This document shows, in pieces, positions 18,290-27,684 of a stretch of 64,000 nucleotides of DNA. Every line of letters starts with the position of its first letter. The stretch's first letter is position 1. This stretch comes from Rhizobium sp. L51/94. Lineage in GTDB: Bacteria > Pseudomonadota > Alphaproteobacteria > Rhizobiales > Rhizobiaceae. Position numbers and translations under genes: made by a program. Location of the stretch: contig NZ_CP072141.1 in the NCBI RefSeq assembly GCF_019355555.1, forward strand, positions 349,501-413,500. Reading direction: 5' to 3'. The notes beneath the pieces are model-generated. The model saw nothing but the letters and a program-made list of their open reading frames with translations, had not been told where the DNA came from and searched no databases.

Positions 18290-18325
18290 CAAAGGCTTGA
18301 CGGATAATATCCGCTCAAGCCTTTG
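18290..18325 (+). terminator. Hairpin after rpmB (probable terminator or attenuator)
   Basis: CAAAGGCTTGA at 18290-18300 pairs perfectly with TCAAGCCTTTG at 18315-18325, and inside it CGGAT (18301-18305) pairs with ATCCG (18309-18313) around a 3-base loop. The combined stem is 16 pairs with one bulged C. The following tract is short on T, so termination may be partial. It lies 49 bases before the next gene on the same strand. Confidence 0.6.
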
Positions 18326-18374
18326 CTTTGACCGGTCCTTCCCTCCAACTGGTGGCATCACCCAGGATAAAAAA

Positions 18375-19007
18375 ATGCCCAACCCGCGCTTTCTGCTGAT
18401 CTACGTTGCCCTGATGACGCTGGTCGTCGTCGCGTCCAATTTTCTCGTCCAGTTCCCGCTGAACGGCGAGATTGCCGGCATCAAGCTCGGCGACATCCTG
18501 ACCTGGGGTGCCTTCACCTACCCGGTCGCCTTTCTCGTCACGGACCTCACCAACCGCCAGTTCGGCCCGACCATCGCGCGCCGCGTCGTGCTTGCCGGCT
18601 TCGTCGTCGGTATCGCCATGTCGTTCTTCTCGTCGGTGCCGCGCATCGCCATTGCCTCGGGCGCTGCCTATCTGGCAGGCCAGCTGCTCGACATCGTGCT
18701 GTTCAACCGCTTGCGCCGCCAGGCGTGGTGGCGCGCGCCGCTGGTTGGCTCCCTGCTGGGCTCTCTGCTCGATACCGTGCTGTTCTTCTCTCTGTCCTTC
18801 GCCGCCTTTTTCGTGTTCCTCGGCGACAACACGCCATTCGCGCTCGAACAGGCGCCGATCCTCGGCATCTTCACGATCGAAGCGCCGCGCTGGATCTCCT
18901 GGGCCATCGGTGACTTCTCCGTCAAGCTGATCGTCGGCCTGGTAATGCTGCTGCCCTACGGCGCCCTCATGAACGTTCTGAAGCCGGCGCAGCCGGTTCG
19001 GGGCTGA
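18375..19007 (+). CDS. Queuosine precursor transporter (VUT/YhhQ family)
   Basis: A 210-residue membrane protein with about six helices. Conserved marks are ASNFLVQFP, GAFTYPVAFLVTDLTNRQFG (the YPxxFLxTDxxxE/N-x-x-G motif of the YhhQ/VUT family) and FSLLDTVLFF-like SLLDTVLFFSLSF near the end. YhhQ proteins import 7-cyano-7-deazaguanine (preQ0) or preQ1 for tRNA queuosine synthesis. AGGA stands seven bases before the ATG. No preQ1 riboswitch is recognisable in the leader. It follows rpmB and its hairpin, so it may be partly read through from the rpmB promoter. Confidence 0.86.
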   Translation: MPNPRFLLIYVALMTLVVVASNFLVQFPLNGEIAGIKLGDILTWGAFTYPVAFLVTDLTNRQFGPTIARRVVLAGFVVGIAMSFFSSVPRIAIASGAAYLAGQLLDIVLFNRLRRQAWWRAPLVGSLLGSLLDTVLFFSLSFAAFFVFLGDNTPFALEQAPILGIFTIEAPRWISWAIGDFSVKLIVGLVMLLPYGALMNVLKPAQPVRG

Positions 19008-19039
19008 GGGACTGTCCCTGAGAAACCGGTAGCGGTTCC

Positions 19040-20038
19040 TCACCGCAGAAGCCGGAATTCCAGCATCAGGTTGCGCTGCAGGATCGAGTGATTGTCGTCG
19101 GAGACCATGATCAGGTGGATCGTGCCGTCTTCGGCGCGGAAGGCGTCTATGCCTTCCATGTTGTCGATCTGTTCGTCGGCATTGGCCTCGAAGATCACCT
19201 TTCCATCGACTACGGCACCCGGCTTGATATCGCCGCCGACAATGCGGCGCAGGCGCATGCCGATGCCGTGGGCGAAGTCGAAACGCCGTTCCAGAAGCAG
19301 CAGGTCGCCGTCCGGGAGGAACACCCCGTCGCTGACATCGTAGTCATCGTAATGGCGGACGGTGAAGCGGCCTTTCAGGGGGCCGTCGAGAATGGCGGCG
19401 AGCATGTTGCCGTCCTTGTCGAGGCTGCGTTCCGTCACCAGTACGGCATTGCCGGCAAGCGGGCTGCCCGGCGGGCCAATCATCAGCGCTTCGAGGCTCT
19501 GGTTGCCGCGCAACGCATTGCGGTTCATGAGGATAGGGATCGAGCCCGACGGCTTGGACGTCTCGAAGCCGGGATCGGGATAGACGTCGACCCGGTGGTT
19601 CTGCTCGTAGCTGACAAGCACGGTGTTGCCGCGCAGCGCAACGCCCTCGGCATCCATTGCGCCCTTGCCTTCGTGCATCTGGCCAAACCGGTCGATCATC
19701 GGCGTGATGACCGCCTCGGAGATGCCCTGCAGCTTGCCATCGGCATCACGGTCGATGGCGCCTGTCCACCAGTGCCCGGTATCGAGCACGGAGACGAAGT
19801 GCCGGTGGTCTGGCCGCAGCCGGATGGCCGAGGCGGCACCGAACAGATCGTTGCTCGAGGTCATCTGAAGGCCGCCCAGAAACTCGAGATCGCCGAATTT
19901 AGTCACCGTCGAGCCAAAACGAAAAGCGGATATCTTGCTGGCACGGATCTCGGCAGGTCCGCCGGCGGAGGGATCGCCGGCAGACACACAGCCGGCCAGC
20001 AGCGCGGCCAGCAGGCAGACGCGGGAAAGTCGCTTCAT
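19040..20038 (-). CDS. Phytase-like esterase-domain lipoprotein
   Basis: A 332-residue lipoprotein: the start MKRLSRVCLLAALLAGC gives a lipobox LLAGC with the lipidated cysteine at residue 17. The mature part matches the 'esterase-like activity of phytase' domain, a beta-propeller, with LDTGHWW, DAEGVAL, VSYEQNHRV, NQSLEAL, DGVFLPDGDLLLLERRF and DNMEGIDAF as regular blade motifs. The substrate is not known; the family name comes from weak activity on phosphate esters. It follows cobT by 52 bases on the same strand and may be at the end of the dnaJ-cobS-cobT unit. Confidence 0.83.
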   Translation of the reverse strand: MKRLSRVCLLAALLAGCVSAGDPSAGGPAEIRASKISAFRFGSTVTKFGDLEFLGGLQMTSSNDLFGAASAIRLRPDHRHFVSVLDTGHWWTGAIDRDADGKLQGISEAVITPMIDRFGQMHEGKGAMDAEGVALRGNTVLVSYEQNHRVDVYPDPGFETSKPSGSIPILMNRNALRGNQSLEALMIGPPGSPLAGNAVLVTERSLDKDGNMLAAILDGPLKGRFTVRHYDDYDVSDGVFLPDGDLLLLERRFDFAHGIGMRLRRIVGGDIKPGAVVDGKVIFEANADEQIDNMEGIDAFRAEDGTIHLIMVSDDNHSILQRNLMLEFRLLR

Positions 20039-20090
20039 CAGGCCCTCGGATATCAGGAAACAGCCGTCGGCGAAAACCGGCGGCGCGTTG

Positions 20091-21989
20091 TCAGCCAGCC
20101 CGGCGCCGCCGGCTACCGCGCAGCTGCGTCTGGTCTTCGAACAGCGATGCCAGCTGCTCCGTCATGGCGCCGGCCAGTTCGTCGGCATCGACGATCGTGA
20201 CGGCGCGACGATAATAGCGTGTCACGTCGTGGCCGATGCCGATGGCGAGAAGTTCGACAGGCGAACGGGTCTCGATCTGCTCGATGACGGCGCGCAGGTG
20301 GCGCTCCAGATAATTGCCCGGATTGACCGACAGCGTCGAATCGTCGACGGGCGCACCATCCGAGATCATCATCAGGATCTTGCGCTGCTCGCGCCGCGCC
20401 AGCAGCCGGTTATGCGCCCAGATCAACGCCTCGCCGTCGATATTTTCCTTCAGCAACCCTTCGCGCATCATCAGGCCGAGATTGTTGCGCGCCCGGCGTA
20501 GCGGCTCGTCAGCCGACTTGTAGATAATGTGGCGCAGGTCGTTGAGGCGGCCCGGCGTCTGCGGCTTGCCGCCGGCAAGCCATGTCTCGCGGGACTGCCC
20601 GCCCTTCCAGGCCTTGGTCGTGAAGCCGAGGATCTCGACCTTGACGCCGCAGCGCTCCAGCGTACGCGCCAGGATATCGGCGCAAGTGGCGGCAACCGTG
20701 ATCGGCCGTCCGCGCATCGAGCCGGAATTGTCGATCAGCAGCGTCACCACCGTATCGCGGAACTGCGTGTCGCGTTCCATCTTGAACGACAGCGGCTGCA
20801 TCGGGTCGATGATCATCCGCGTCAGGCGGGCGGGGTCGAGATAGCCCTCTTCCAGGTCGAAATCCCACGACCGGTTCTGCTGCGCCATCAGGCGGCGCTG
20901 CATCCGATTGGCGAGGCGTCCGACGGCACCCTGAAGATGGGCCAGCTGCTTGTCGAGAAACGCCCGCAACCGCTCCAGTTCGGAGGCATCGCAAAGCTCC
21001 GACGCGCTGATGGTCTCGTCGAAATCCTCGGTGAAGACGTGATAGTCGACCTTTTCGTTGAAATCGGAGAAAGGAGTGTTCGGGCGGCGCGTCTCGCCGG
21101 GCGTTTCGGAATCGTCCTCGCCCTCGTCGGTCATGTCGTCGTCGGAAATCTCCGCGCCGTCCATCTCGCCGTCGTCCATCTGCTCGTCGGCCTGCTCGCT
21201 GTCTTCAGCGGGCGCGGCGTCAGCGCCGGCATCTTCGTCGACCTCGTCCTGGTCCTGCTCGTCGCTGCGTGGCTGGTCTTCCTCGGAGGTGCTGTCCTCG
21301 TCGTTCTGCTCGGTCTCGTCGTCGCCGTAGTCCTCGGCCATTTCCATGGCTGAGAGGACGTGGCGCATGGCGCGGGCAAAGGCCTGCTGGTCGTTGATCG
21401 CAGCCGGCAGCGCATCCAGAGCGCCGGCGGTCTTTTCCTCGATGAACGGACGCCAGAGATCGAGCACCTTTCCAGCGCTTTCCGGCGGCTTCTGGCCGGT
21501 CAGCTTCTCGCGGATGATCATCGCCATGGCTTCGCCGAGCGGCGCATCTTCCTGACGCTCGACACCGGCAAAGTTCGCCTTGGCATATTTCTCGGTATTC
21601 ATGGAGTAGATGTTGGCGGCGACGCCATCCATCCGCAACGTCCCGATCGATTCAACGCGCGCCTGCTCGACGGCATCGAAGATGGTGCGGGCGTCGGTGC
21701 CCTGCGGCGCCATCGTCGCATGAACGCGCGCATCGTGGCAGGCAAGACGCAGCGCCATGGAATCGCCGAGCCCGCGGGTAACGGCAAGCTCATGCAGCGT
21801 TGGCCGCTTCGACATTTCTGGCAGGCGGATGCGCTCGCCGCTCATGCCCGGACGTTCGTTGGCAAACGTCACCTCGACTTCGCCGTCGCCGGCAATCGAG
21901 CGCACGCAGCCGGTGATCGCCCGGCGCAACGGCTCCATATCGACCTGCGTGCCGGGCTTGCCCTTCAGATTGTCTCCACGACCTGCCAT
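20091..21989 (-). CDS. cobT: Cobaltochelatase subunit CobT
   Basis: A 632-residue subunit of the aerobic cobaltochelatase, which with CobS (AAA+ ATPase) and CobN inserts cobalt into hydrogenobyrinate a,c-diamide in vitamin B12 synthesis. The N-terminal domain is followed by a very acidic low-complexity segment from about 215 to 300, then a C-terminal von Willebrand A domain whose metal-ion site is [11 protein letters not shown] (D-x-S-x-S). The C-terminus has [13 protein letters not shown]. This domain order is that of CobT and of the magnesium chelatase subunit D. It follows cobS by 44 bases; cobN is not in the window. Confidence 0.95.
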   Translation of the reverse strand: MAGRGDNLKGKPGTQVDMEPLRRAITGCVRSIAGDGEVEVTFANERPGMSGERIRLPEMSKRPTLHELAVTRGLGDSMALRLACHDARVHATMAPQGTDARTIFDAVEQARVESIGTLRMDGVAANIYSMNTEKYAKANFAGVERQEDAPLGEAMAMIIREKLTGQKPPESAGKVLDLWRPFIEEKTAGALDALPAAINDQQAFARAMRHVLSAMEMAEDYGDDETEQNDEDSTSEEDQPRSDEQDQDEVDEDAGADAAPAEDSEQADEQMDDGEMDGAEISDDDMTDEGEDDSETPGETRRPNTPFSDFNEKVDYHVFTEDFDETISASELCDASELERLRAFLDKQLAHLQGAVGRLANRMQRRLMAQQNRSWDFDLEEGYLDPARLTRMIIDPMQPLSFKMERDTQFRDTVVTLLIDNSGSMRGRPITVAATCADILARTLERCGVKVEILGFTTKAWKGGQSRETWLAGGKPQTPGRLNDLRHIIYKSADEPLRRARNNLGLMMREGLLKENIDGEALIWAHNRLLARREQRKILMMISDGAPVDDSTLSVNPGNYLERHLRAVIEQIETRSPVELLAIGIGHDVTRYYRRAVTIVDADELAGAMTEQLASLFEDQTQLRGSRRRRAG

Positions 21990-22033
21990 ATGACTTCAGT
22001 CTTTCCGAGCTATCATGTCGAGCATGAAATGCT

Positions 22034-23023
22034 CTAGGCCTCGAGAACGATGTTGGCGGCGCTTTCCTTCAGCTCGACGCCGAAGGCGCGCTGATAGTGC
22101 TCGGCCACCAGCGGACGCTCAAGCTCGTCGCACTTGTTGAGGAACGTGACGCGGAAGGCGAAGGCGACATCACCGAAAATCTCGGCGTTCTCAGCCCAGG
22201 TGATGACGGTACGCGGGCTCATCACGGTCGACAGGTCGCCGTTCATGAAGGCAGCGCGCGTCAGGTCGGCAACCCGTACCATCTTCGAAACGGTCTCGCG
22301 GCCGGCCGTCGTGCGGAAGGATTTGACCTTGGCGGCGACGATGTTCACTTCCTGCTCGTGCGGCAGGTAGTTCAGCGTCGAGACGATCGACCAGCGGTCC
22401 ATCTGCGCCTGGTTGATCTGCTGCGTGCCGTGATAAAGGCCCGTCGTGTCGCCGAGGCCGATGGTGTTGGCGGTGGCAAACAGGCGGAAGGCGGGATGCG
22501 GGCGGATGACGCGGCTCTGGTCGAGAAGCGTCAGGCGACCCGACGATTCCAGCACGCGCTGAATGACGAACATCACGTCCGGGCGCCCAGCATCGTATTC
22601 GTCGAACACGAGCGCGACATTATGCTGGTAGGCCCAGGGCAGGATGCCGTCCTTGAACTCGGTGATCTGCATGCCGTCCTTAACGACAATGGCATCCTTG
22701 CCGACAAGGTCGATACGGCTGACATGGCTGTCGAGGTTGATACGCACGCAGGGCCAGTTGAGGCGCGCGGCGACCTGCTCGATATGCGACGATTTGCCCG
22801 TGCCGTGGTAGCCCGAAATCATCACGCGCCGGTTATGCGCGAAGCCGGCGACGATGGCGAGCGTCGTGTCGCGGTCGAAGAGGTAGTCCGAATCGAAGTC
22901 CGGAACATAGGCGTCGCCCTTGCTGTAGGCCGGCACGCGCATGTCGGAATCAATACCGAAGGCTTCGCGCAGCGAAACCGTGGTGTCGGGCAGCTGCGAG
23001 ATATCAACGTCAATCTTACTCAT
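22034..23023 (-). CDS. cobS: Cobaltochelatase ATPase subunit CobS
   Basis: A 329-residue AAA+ ATPase partner of CobT. Walker A is [10 protein letters not shown] (lysine 77), Walker B is [11 protein letters not shown] (around 136-145), and the sensor/arginine finger region includes [14 protein letters not shown]. The start [19 protein letters not shown] is the standard one; ATG at 23023 is five bases past GGAGA, better than the ATG directly before it at 23026. An ORF extension to 23107 has no family support. The gene precedes cobT on the minus strand; 312 bases separate it from the DnaJ-like gene. Confidence 0.95.
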   Translation of the reverse strand: MSKIDVDISQLPDTTVSLREAFGIDSDMRVPAYSKGDAYVPDFDSDYLFDRDTTLAIVAGFAHNRRVMISGYHGTGKSSHIEQVAARLNWPCVRINLDSHVSRIDLVGKDAIVVKDGMQITEFKDGILPWAYQHNVALVFDEYDAGRPDVMFVIQRVLESSGRLTLLDQSRVIRPHPAFRLFATANTIGLGDTTGLYHGTQQINQAQMDRWSIVSTLNYLPHEQEVNIVAAKVKSFRTTAGRETVSKMVRVADLTRAAFMNGDLSTVMSPRTVITWAENAEIFGDVAFAFRVTFLNKCDELERPLVAEHYQRAFGVELKESAANIVLEA

Positions 23024-23335
23024 CATGTCTCCAAGGCGGGTGATCGCACCCGGCCGCATTGCATGTTCTTTGTCGCGACTGCTTCGCCACCGAAGATGGC
23101 CGCTCATCTCGAATGGTCAAGACGACGGCGATTCTTCTCCGGGACTAAAGCGAAATCTCTGTGCGACCGGGCTGCGCCGGAGAGCATGACAAGCAAAGTC
23201 CCGGACAAGAAACGCCGCGCCCGGAGTGTCGACCGGAGATCGCAGCGACAAACGCGCGGGATCACGCCTTGGCCGCCCGGCTGTCCCGGTCGATCTGGAC
23301 CATACCTCATCCCATTTCGAACTCAAGGAGACGGA
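23024..23335. other. Intergenic stretch between the DnaJ-like gene and cobS
   Basis: 312 bases without a supported gene. Short open frames on both strands have no family look. It holds the cobS ribosome binding site (TTGGAGAC) and possibly a cobST promoter, but I see no convincing -35/-10 pair, and no cobalamin riboswitch: the conserved B12-box and the adenosylcobalamin core sequence are absent. Confidence 0.5.
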
Positions 23336-23953
23336 TTAACAAAAACCGTTCTGCTTCAACAATTGATAGGCCTGGACGACGGCCCGGAAGCGGTCTTCGG
23401 AGCCCCGGTCACCGCCATTGGCATCCGGATGGTGTTTCTTGACGAGTTGCTTGTAGCGGCTCTTGATCTCGGTCGCCGTGGCGCCGAAGGTCAAATCCAT
23501 CGTGTCGAAGGCCTTGGCCTCCAGTGTTTTCAACTTGCGCGCTGGCGCTTCGAAACGGGGTCCCCGACCGAGCCCTTCCGCCACGAAGCCGAACGGATCG
23601 CGCATCCTCGGGTGGGCGCCGGAGCGGACCTCGGAATGCAGCGGGCTGTTGCGCGCTGCCTTGTTGACGCCGACGCTCCAGGTCGGGCGGTGACCGGTGA
23701 TCGCCTCCTTCTGGTAGCGGGCGATCTCGCTGTCCGACAGGCCTGAGAAGTAATTATAGCCCTTGTTGTACTCGCGGACGTGCTCGAAGCAGAACAGGAA
23801 GAATTTGCCTTCGGCATTGCGGCCGACCGGCGCGCGATGCACACCCTTCTTCTCGCAGCCGTCCCATGTGCAGATGGGGTCGGCAGGCGTCTCGTCCGGT
23901 ACCTTTCTACGGCGTGTCCGGATGCCATCGAAGAATTTTGAGTCTAGTCCCAT
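23336..23953 (-). CDS. J-domain protein
   Basis: A 205-residue protein with a C-terminal J domain (about 148-203). It has the HPD tripeptide at residues 175-177 in KKHHPDANGG, which stimulates DnaK ATPase activity. The N-terminal part carries Cys28, Cys33, Cys55 and His58 (CTWDGC and FCFEH), a likely zinc site. This layout, with a J domain at the end rather than the start, is usual in alphaproteobacterial proteins located next to cobS. A role in CobS/CobT chelatase assembly is suggested only by gene order. Confidence 0.87.
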   Translation of the reverse strand: MGLDSKFFDGIRTRRRKVPDETPADPICTWDGCEKKGVHRAPVGRNAEGKFFLFCFEHVREYNKGYNYFSGLSDSEIARYQKEAITGHRPTWSVGVNKAARNSPLHSEVRSGAHPRMRDPFGFVAEGLGRGPRFEAPARKLKTLEAKAFDTMDLTFGATATEIKSRYKQLVKKHHPDANGGDRGSEDRFRAVVQAYQLLKQNGFC

Positions 23954-24057
23954 GGGGCTAATTATGGGACGTCCGGCGGCCTACAACAAGAATTGACAAA
24001 CCGGAATCTTGCAGGCTTTGTGATCCGTTTTCTTGAAACCGAAGCAGGCTGCAGATC

Positions 24058-24339
24058 ATGACCGTTCAATCGCGCATCGAAGAAACGCTGACGCAGAATT
24101 TCGCGCCCGAGCGCCTTGCCGTCATCAACGAAAGCCATCTCCACGCCGGCCACCATCCCGACATCACCGGCGCCGGGGAAACCCACATGCGGGTTCGCAT
24201 CGTGTCCCAAAAATTCGCCGGCATGCCCCGCCTCGCCCGCCACCGCGCCATCACCGCCCTCCTGAAACCCGAACTAGACGCCGGCCTCCACGCCTTGGCC
24301 ATCGAGCCCGCAGCACCGGGTGAAGAGATCGCCTGGTAG
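24058..24339 (+). CDS. bolA: BolA family protein
   Basis: A 93-residue BolA/IbaG fold protein, with INESHLHAGHH (the conserved S-x-x-H region that binds iron-sulphur ligands together with monothiol glutaredoxin), THMRVRIVSQKFAGMPRLARHRAI and the C-terminal LDAGLHALAIEPAAPGE. BolA proteins pair with glutaredoxins in iron-sulphur cluster trafficking and also affect cell shape. It is divergent from the J-domain gene; the intergenic space is 104 bases. Confidence 0.93.
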   Translation: MTVQSRIEETLTQNFAPERLAVINESHLHAGHHPDITGAGETHMRVRIVSQKFAGMPRLARHRAITALLKPELDAGLHALAIEPAAPGEEIAW

Positions 24340-24419
24340 GTCTGGCCGGGGTTCTAGCAGCCGGCTGATGAACCAGCGTCGCGCTTCAGAGGCGGGGTTA
24401 CAGCCAAAGTTAGAGCGCC

Positions 24420-24580
24420 ACTCTCTCCGCCCTCATTTCTGTGCTCGTCACAGGAATCCAGTGCGCCCAAGTCCTTGGGCGCGACAGAACTCTCTCAACT
24501 TAAGTGCATCTTCTCGCCGCGCAGACGCGCCACGGCTGGATCCCTGTGACAAGCACAGGGATGAGGGAGGTGAGTTTTGT
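24420..24580. repeat. RIME-like palindromic intergenic repeat
   Basis: A long imperfect palindrome fills most of the 320-base gap between bolA and corC. Arm 24430-24461 pairs with 24536-24567 over 32 bases with 28 identities, and two of the four differences are G-U compatible. Each arm contains its own small palindrome of the CTGTG-N5-CACAG type. A second, perfect 9-bp stem with a 2-base loop, GCGCCCAAG/CTTGGGCGC, lies between them at 24463-24482. The arrangement resembles the mosaic intergenic elements (RIME-like) scattered through rhizobial genomes. The rest of the gap contains nothing else that I can see. Confidence 0.7.
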
Positions 24581-24659
24581 CGCGTTATCAAATCGACGTC
24601 CAAGGTGCTGCAGATAGCAGCAACGCCGCCATCGGACGGCGACTAAGCCCGCCTCAGCC

Positions 24660-25970
24660 CTACACAGGATCCGTATCTGCCGCCTCAGCCGGCCGGATGC
24701 GCAGCTTGGTAATCCTGTTCTTCTCGCGCTTCATGACAATGAAGCGCTTGCCGTAGAAGGTGAAGGCCTGGCGTTCCTCGGGGATGGTCATGGATTCGTG
24801 GATGACCAGGCCGGCGATCGTCGTTGCCTCCTCGTCCGGCAGGTTCCAGTCGAGGGCCCTGTTGAGATCGCGGATCGGCACCACGCCATCGACGACGATC
24901 GAGCCGTCCGCCTCCTGCCGCACGCCCTGGATATCGAGATCGTGCTCGTCGGCGATGTCACCGACGATCTCTTCGAGGATATCCTCCAGGGTGACGATGC
25001 CCTGCACCTCGCCATATTCGTCGACGACCACTGCAAAATGCTGCTTGCGCCGCAGAAAGGCGTTCAGCTGGTCCTCGAGATTGGTGCTATCGGGCACGAA
25101 CCACGGCTTTTGCGCGATCTTGGCGACATCGAGGTTCTCCGGCTCGACGTTCGGCTCTGCCAGCGCCCGCAGCAGGTCCTTGGCATGGATGACGCCAATG
25201 ATATTGTCGGTCGTCCCGCGCCATAGAGGCATGCGCGTATAAGGGCTTTCCAGCATGGTGCGGACCACCGCCTCCGGCGCGTCGTCGGCGTTGACGGCCC
25301 GCATCGACGTGCGGTGAACCATGATGTCGGACAGTTCGAGTTCGCTGAGGTCGAGGACGCCGCCGAGACGGTCGCGGTCGGCCTTCACCACCGATCCCTC
25401 GCGGTGCAGGAAGTCGACGGCGCCGCGCAGTTCCTCGTGGGCCGACAGCATCGACACTTCCTTGGAAAGGTTGATGCCGAACAGCGCCAGGATCTGCCGG
25501 ACGATGACATTGACGACGCTCGACAGCGGCCCGACCACCGCCACGAACAGCTTGACCATCGGCGCGACATAGAGCGCGAAACGGTCCGGTGCCGAGATCG
25601 CCCAGCTCTTTGGCAGGACTTCGGCGAAAATGACCAGGATGACGGTCATCGCCAGGGTGGCCAGTGCCACGCCCGAGCTGCCGAACAGCCCGAGGAACAG
25701 GCTGGTGGCAATCGACGAAGACAGGATGTTGGCAAGATTGTTGCCGATCAGCAGCGCCCCGATCAGCCGGTCACGACGCTCGATCAGCCCGTTGACGACA
25801 GCAGCACGGATCTCGCCATTGGCCTCGAGCGTATGCATGCGGCTGCGCGATGCCGCCGTCAGCGCCGTTTCGGAACCGGAAAAGAAGGCCGAGACCAGAA
25901 CGAGCAGGACGATGGACAGGAACTGCGGCCAATATTCCGCAAGTGCTGCGAATGTGCCTTCGATGGTCAT
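24660..25970 (-). CDS. Hemolysin-family CNNM/CBS/CorC membrane protein
   Basis: A 436-residue protein with the order CNNM transmembrane domain (about 15-190, four helices), two CBS motifs (about 215-330: MVHRTSMRAV, VVVDEYGEVQGIVTLEDILEEIVGDI) and a C-terminal CorC_HlyC domain (about 350-425, RQEADGSIVVDGVVPIRDLN). This is the HlyC/CorC family, now thought to be magnesium/cobalt exporters. The ATG at 25970 overlaps the aroB stop by four bases (ATGA), whereas the longer frame would run antisense through aroB. The coupling to aroB is a rhizobial gene order. Confidence 0.9.
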   Translation of the reverse strand: MTIEGTFAALAEYWPQFLSIVLLVLVSAFFSGSETALTAASRSRMHTLEANGEIRAAVVNGLIERRDRLIGALLIGNNLANILSSSIATSLFLGLFGSSGVALATLAMTVILVIFAEVLPKSWAISAPDRFALYVAPMVKLFVAVVGPLSSVVNVIVRQILALFGINLSKEVSMLSAHEELRGAVDFLHREGSVVKADRDRLGGVLDLSELELSDIMVHRTSMRAVNADDAPEAVVRTMLESPYTRMPLWRGTTDNIIGVIHAKDLLRALAEPNVEPENLDVAKIAQKPWFVPDSTNLEDQLNAFLRRKQHFAVVVDEYGEVQGIVTLEDILEEIVGDIADEHDLDIQGVRQEADGSIVVDGVVPIRDLNRALDWNLPDEEATTIAGLVIHESMTIPEERQAFTFYGKRFIVMKREKNRITKLRIRPAEAADTDPV

Positions 25971-27097
25971 TGCGGGTGATTTTCCTTGAGGAAGCTCAGC
26001 ACTTCCGAAGAGGGAACATCGTCGGCGACGAAGGCCTGGCCGACGCCGTGCGTGAGGATGAAGGTCAGCTTGCCGCTCTTTACCTTCTTGTCCTGGCCGA
26101 TGGCTTTCATCAGCATCTCTGCTGGTGGCAAGGCGCCCGGGATATCGCTCATGCGCGTCGGCAGGCCGACCGCCTTCAGATGTGCCTCGACCCGGGTCGC
26201 ATCGTCGGGGCTCGCCAGATTGAGCCGGGCGGAAAACCGATGGGCGAGCACCATGCCGATGGAGACGCCCTCGCCGTGCACCAGCCGGCTGCTGTCGTAA
26301 TTCGTGGTCGCTTCCAGCGCGTGGCCGAAGGTATGTCCGAGATTGAGCAGCGCCCGCGCGCCGTTTTCGTGCTCGTCGGCCACCACCACATCGGACTTCG
26401 CCTGGCAACTGGCGGCAATAGCCTCGATGCGGGACGGGCCGCCGGCAAACACGTCACGCCAGTTGGCCTCGAGCCAGGCAAAGAAGTCCGGCTTGTCGAT
26501 CAGCCCGTATTTCGCGACTTCGGCATATCCGGCCCGGAATTCCCGTTCGCTCAACGTATTCAGCACGTCGCTGTCGGCCAGCACGAGGTCCGCCTGGTGA
26601 AAGACGCCGACGAGGTTCTTGCCCTGGCGGGTGTTGATGCCGGTCTTGCCGCCGACGGAGGAATCCACCTGCGACAGCAGCGAGGTCGGCACCTGAACGA
26701 AGCGCACGCCACGCCGGACGATACCGGCTGCAAAGCCGGCGAGATCGCCGATGACGCCGCCACCGAGCGCGATCACCATGTCGTTACGCTCGACGCGGGC
26801 TTCCAGCACCGCGTCGCAGACCGTCATCAGCGGCTCGAAGCTCTTTGTCTTCTCGCCGGCCGGCAGCACCAGGCTGGCAACAGCGATGCCAGCAGCCTCG
26901 AGGCTGGCTGTCAGGGCGGCGAGATACAGCGGACCGACATTTTCGTCGGTGATGACGGCAGCCCGCCGACCCCTAAGGCGCGCGGTAATCTCCGCACCGG
27001 CGCGCGCGATCAGGCCGGGGCCGATCAGGATATCGTAGGCCCGTTCGCCGAGCGGCACGTGGACGAGACGCTCGGACACGTCAGGAATGGCACTCAT
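25967..27097 (-). CDS. aroB: 3-dehydroquinate synthase
   Basis: A 376-residue NAD- and zinc-dependent enzyme making 3-dehydroquinate from DAHP, the second step of the shikimate pathway. It shows the NAD-binding GGGVIGDLAGFAAG, the GGKTGIN loop, QVPTSLLSQVDSSVGGK (quoted in part: PTSLLSQVDSSV) and the zinc ligands in GYAEVAKYGLI, LNLGHTFGHALE and HGEGVSIGM. It overlaps the aroK stop by four bases. aroK-aroB-corC therefore form one translationally coupled unit. Confidence 0.96.
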   Translation of the reverse strand: MSAIPDVSERLVHVPLGERAYDILIGPGLIARAGAEITARLRGRRAAVITDENVGPLYLAALTASLEAAGIAVASLVLPAGEKTKSFEPLMTVCDAVLEARVERNDMVIALGGGVIGDLAGFAAGIVRRGVRFVQVPTSLLSQVDSSVGGKTGINTRQGKNLVGVFHQADLVLADSDVLNTLSEREFRAGYAEVAKYGLIDKPDFFAWLEANWRDVFAGGPSRIEAIAASCQAKSDVVVADEHENGARALLNLGHTFGHALEATTNYDSSRLVHGEGVSIGMVLAHRFSARLNLASPDDATRVEAHLKAVGLPTRMSDIPGALPPAEMLMKAIGQDKKVKSGKLTFILTHGVGQAFVADDVPSSEVLSFLKENHPQ

Positions 27098-27684
27098 GAT
27101 ACTTTACTTTCCTGGCTTGTGCGGAGGATCGCCGCCAGCACGTCACGGGCGATGATATCCTTGTGGACATCGCGCGACATGACGGTGAGATCAGCCTCCG
27201 CATAGATCGGATAACGCGCCTTCATCAGGCCCTCGAGCGTCGCCTTGGGATCCCCGGTCTTCAACAGCGGCCTACTATCGCGCTTGTTGACGCGCTCCCA
27301 GAGCACGTCAAGATCGGCCTTCAGCCATATCGAGAGGCCTTTGCGCTTGATATGCCAGCGGGTGCGATCGTTGACGAAAGCACCGCCGCCGGTCGAGACG
27401 ACACGCGGGCCGCCTTTCAGCAGTCTCTTGATCACCCGCGTTTCGAGCGACCGAAACTCTTCTTCTCCATAGGCCGTAAACAGTTCGGATATGGTCATTC
27501 GCGACACCCGCTCGATCTCGGCATCGGCATCGACGAAGGGAATTGCGAGATGGGTTGCAACGAGCCGACCTATCGAGGTTTTGCCGGCACCCATAAGACC
27601 GACGAGGATAAGATTGCGCTGACCGAGCGCCGCTCGGGCTCTGTCTTTGAGGCTTTGCGCAAGGGTTAGGACAGGTTCACACAT
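27094..27684 (-). CDS. aroK: Shikimate kinase
   Basis: A 196-residue kinase that phosphorylates shikimate with ATP. It has Walker A GLMGAGKTS (lysine 35), the DADAEIE acidic motif near 51-57, FRSLE, the STGGGAF substrate loop near 97-103, and the lid RPLLKT. ATG at 27684 (MCEPVLTLAQSLKDRARAALG) fits the family N-terminus; the ATGs at 27696, 27732 and 27759 have no ribosome binding site either. On the minus strand TTGACG (27735-27740) and GATACC (27712-27717) with a 17-base spacer form a weak promoter, which would exclude the longer starts. Followed by aroB in an ATGA overlap. Confidence 0.92.
   Translation of the reverse strand: MCEPVLTLAQSLKDRARAALGQRNLILVGLMGAGKTSIGRLVATHLAIPFVDADAEIERVSRMTISELFTAYGEEEFRSLETRVIKRLLKGGPRVVSTGGGAFVNDRTRWHIKRKGLSIWLKADLDVLWERVNKRDSRPLLKTGDPKATLEGLMKARYPIYAEADLTVMSRDVHKDIIARDVLAAILRTSQESKVS

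Noticed and set aside
18260..18374. preQ1 riboswitch before the queuosine-precursor transporter
   Set aside because: None of the conserved preQ1-I, -II or -III aptamer sequences is visible; only a simple hairpin is present.
23024..23335. Cobalamin riboswitch before cobS-cobT
   Set aside because: No B12-box or other conserved aptamer core can be found, and the gap is short for the complete element plus expression platform.
24320..24646. 108-residue open frame between bolA and corC
   Set aside because: It overlaps the end of bolA and the palindromic repeat, has no ribosome site and an atypical composition.
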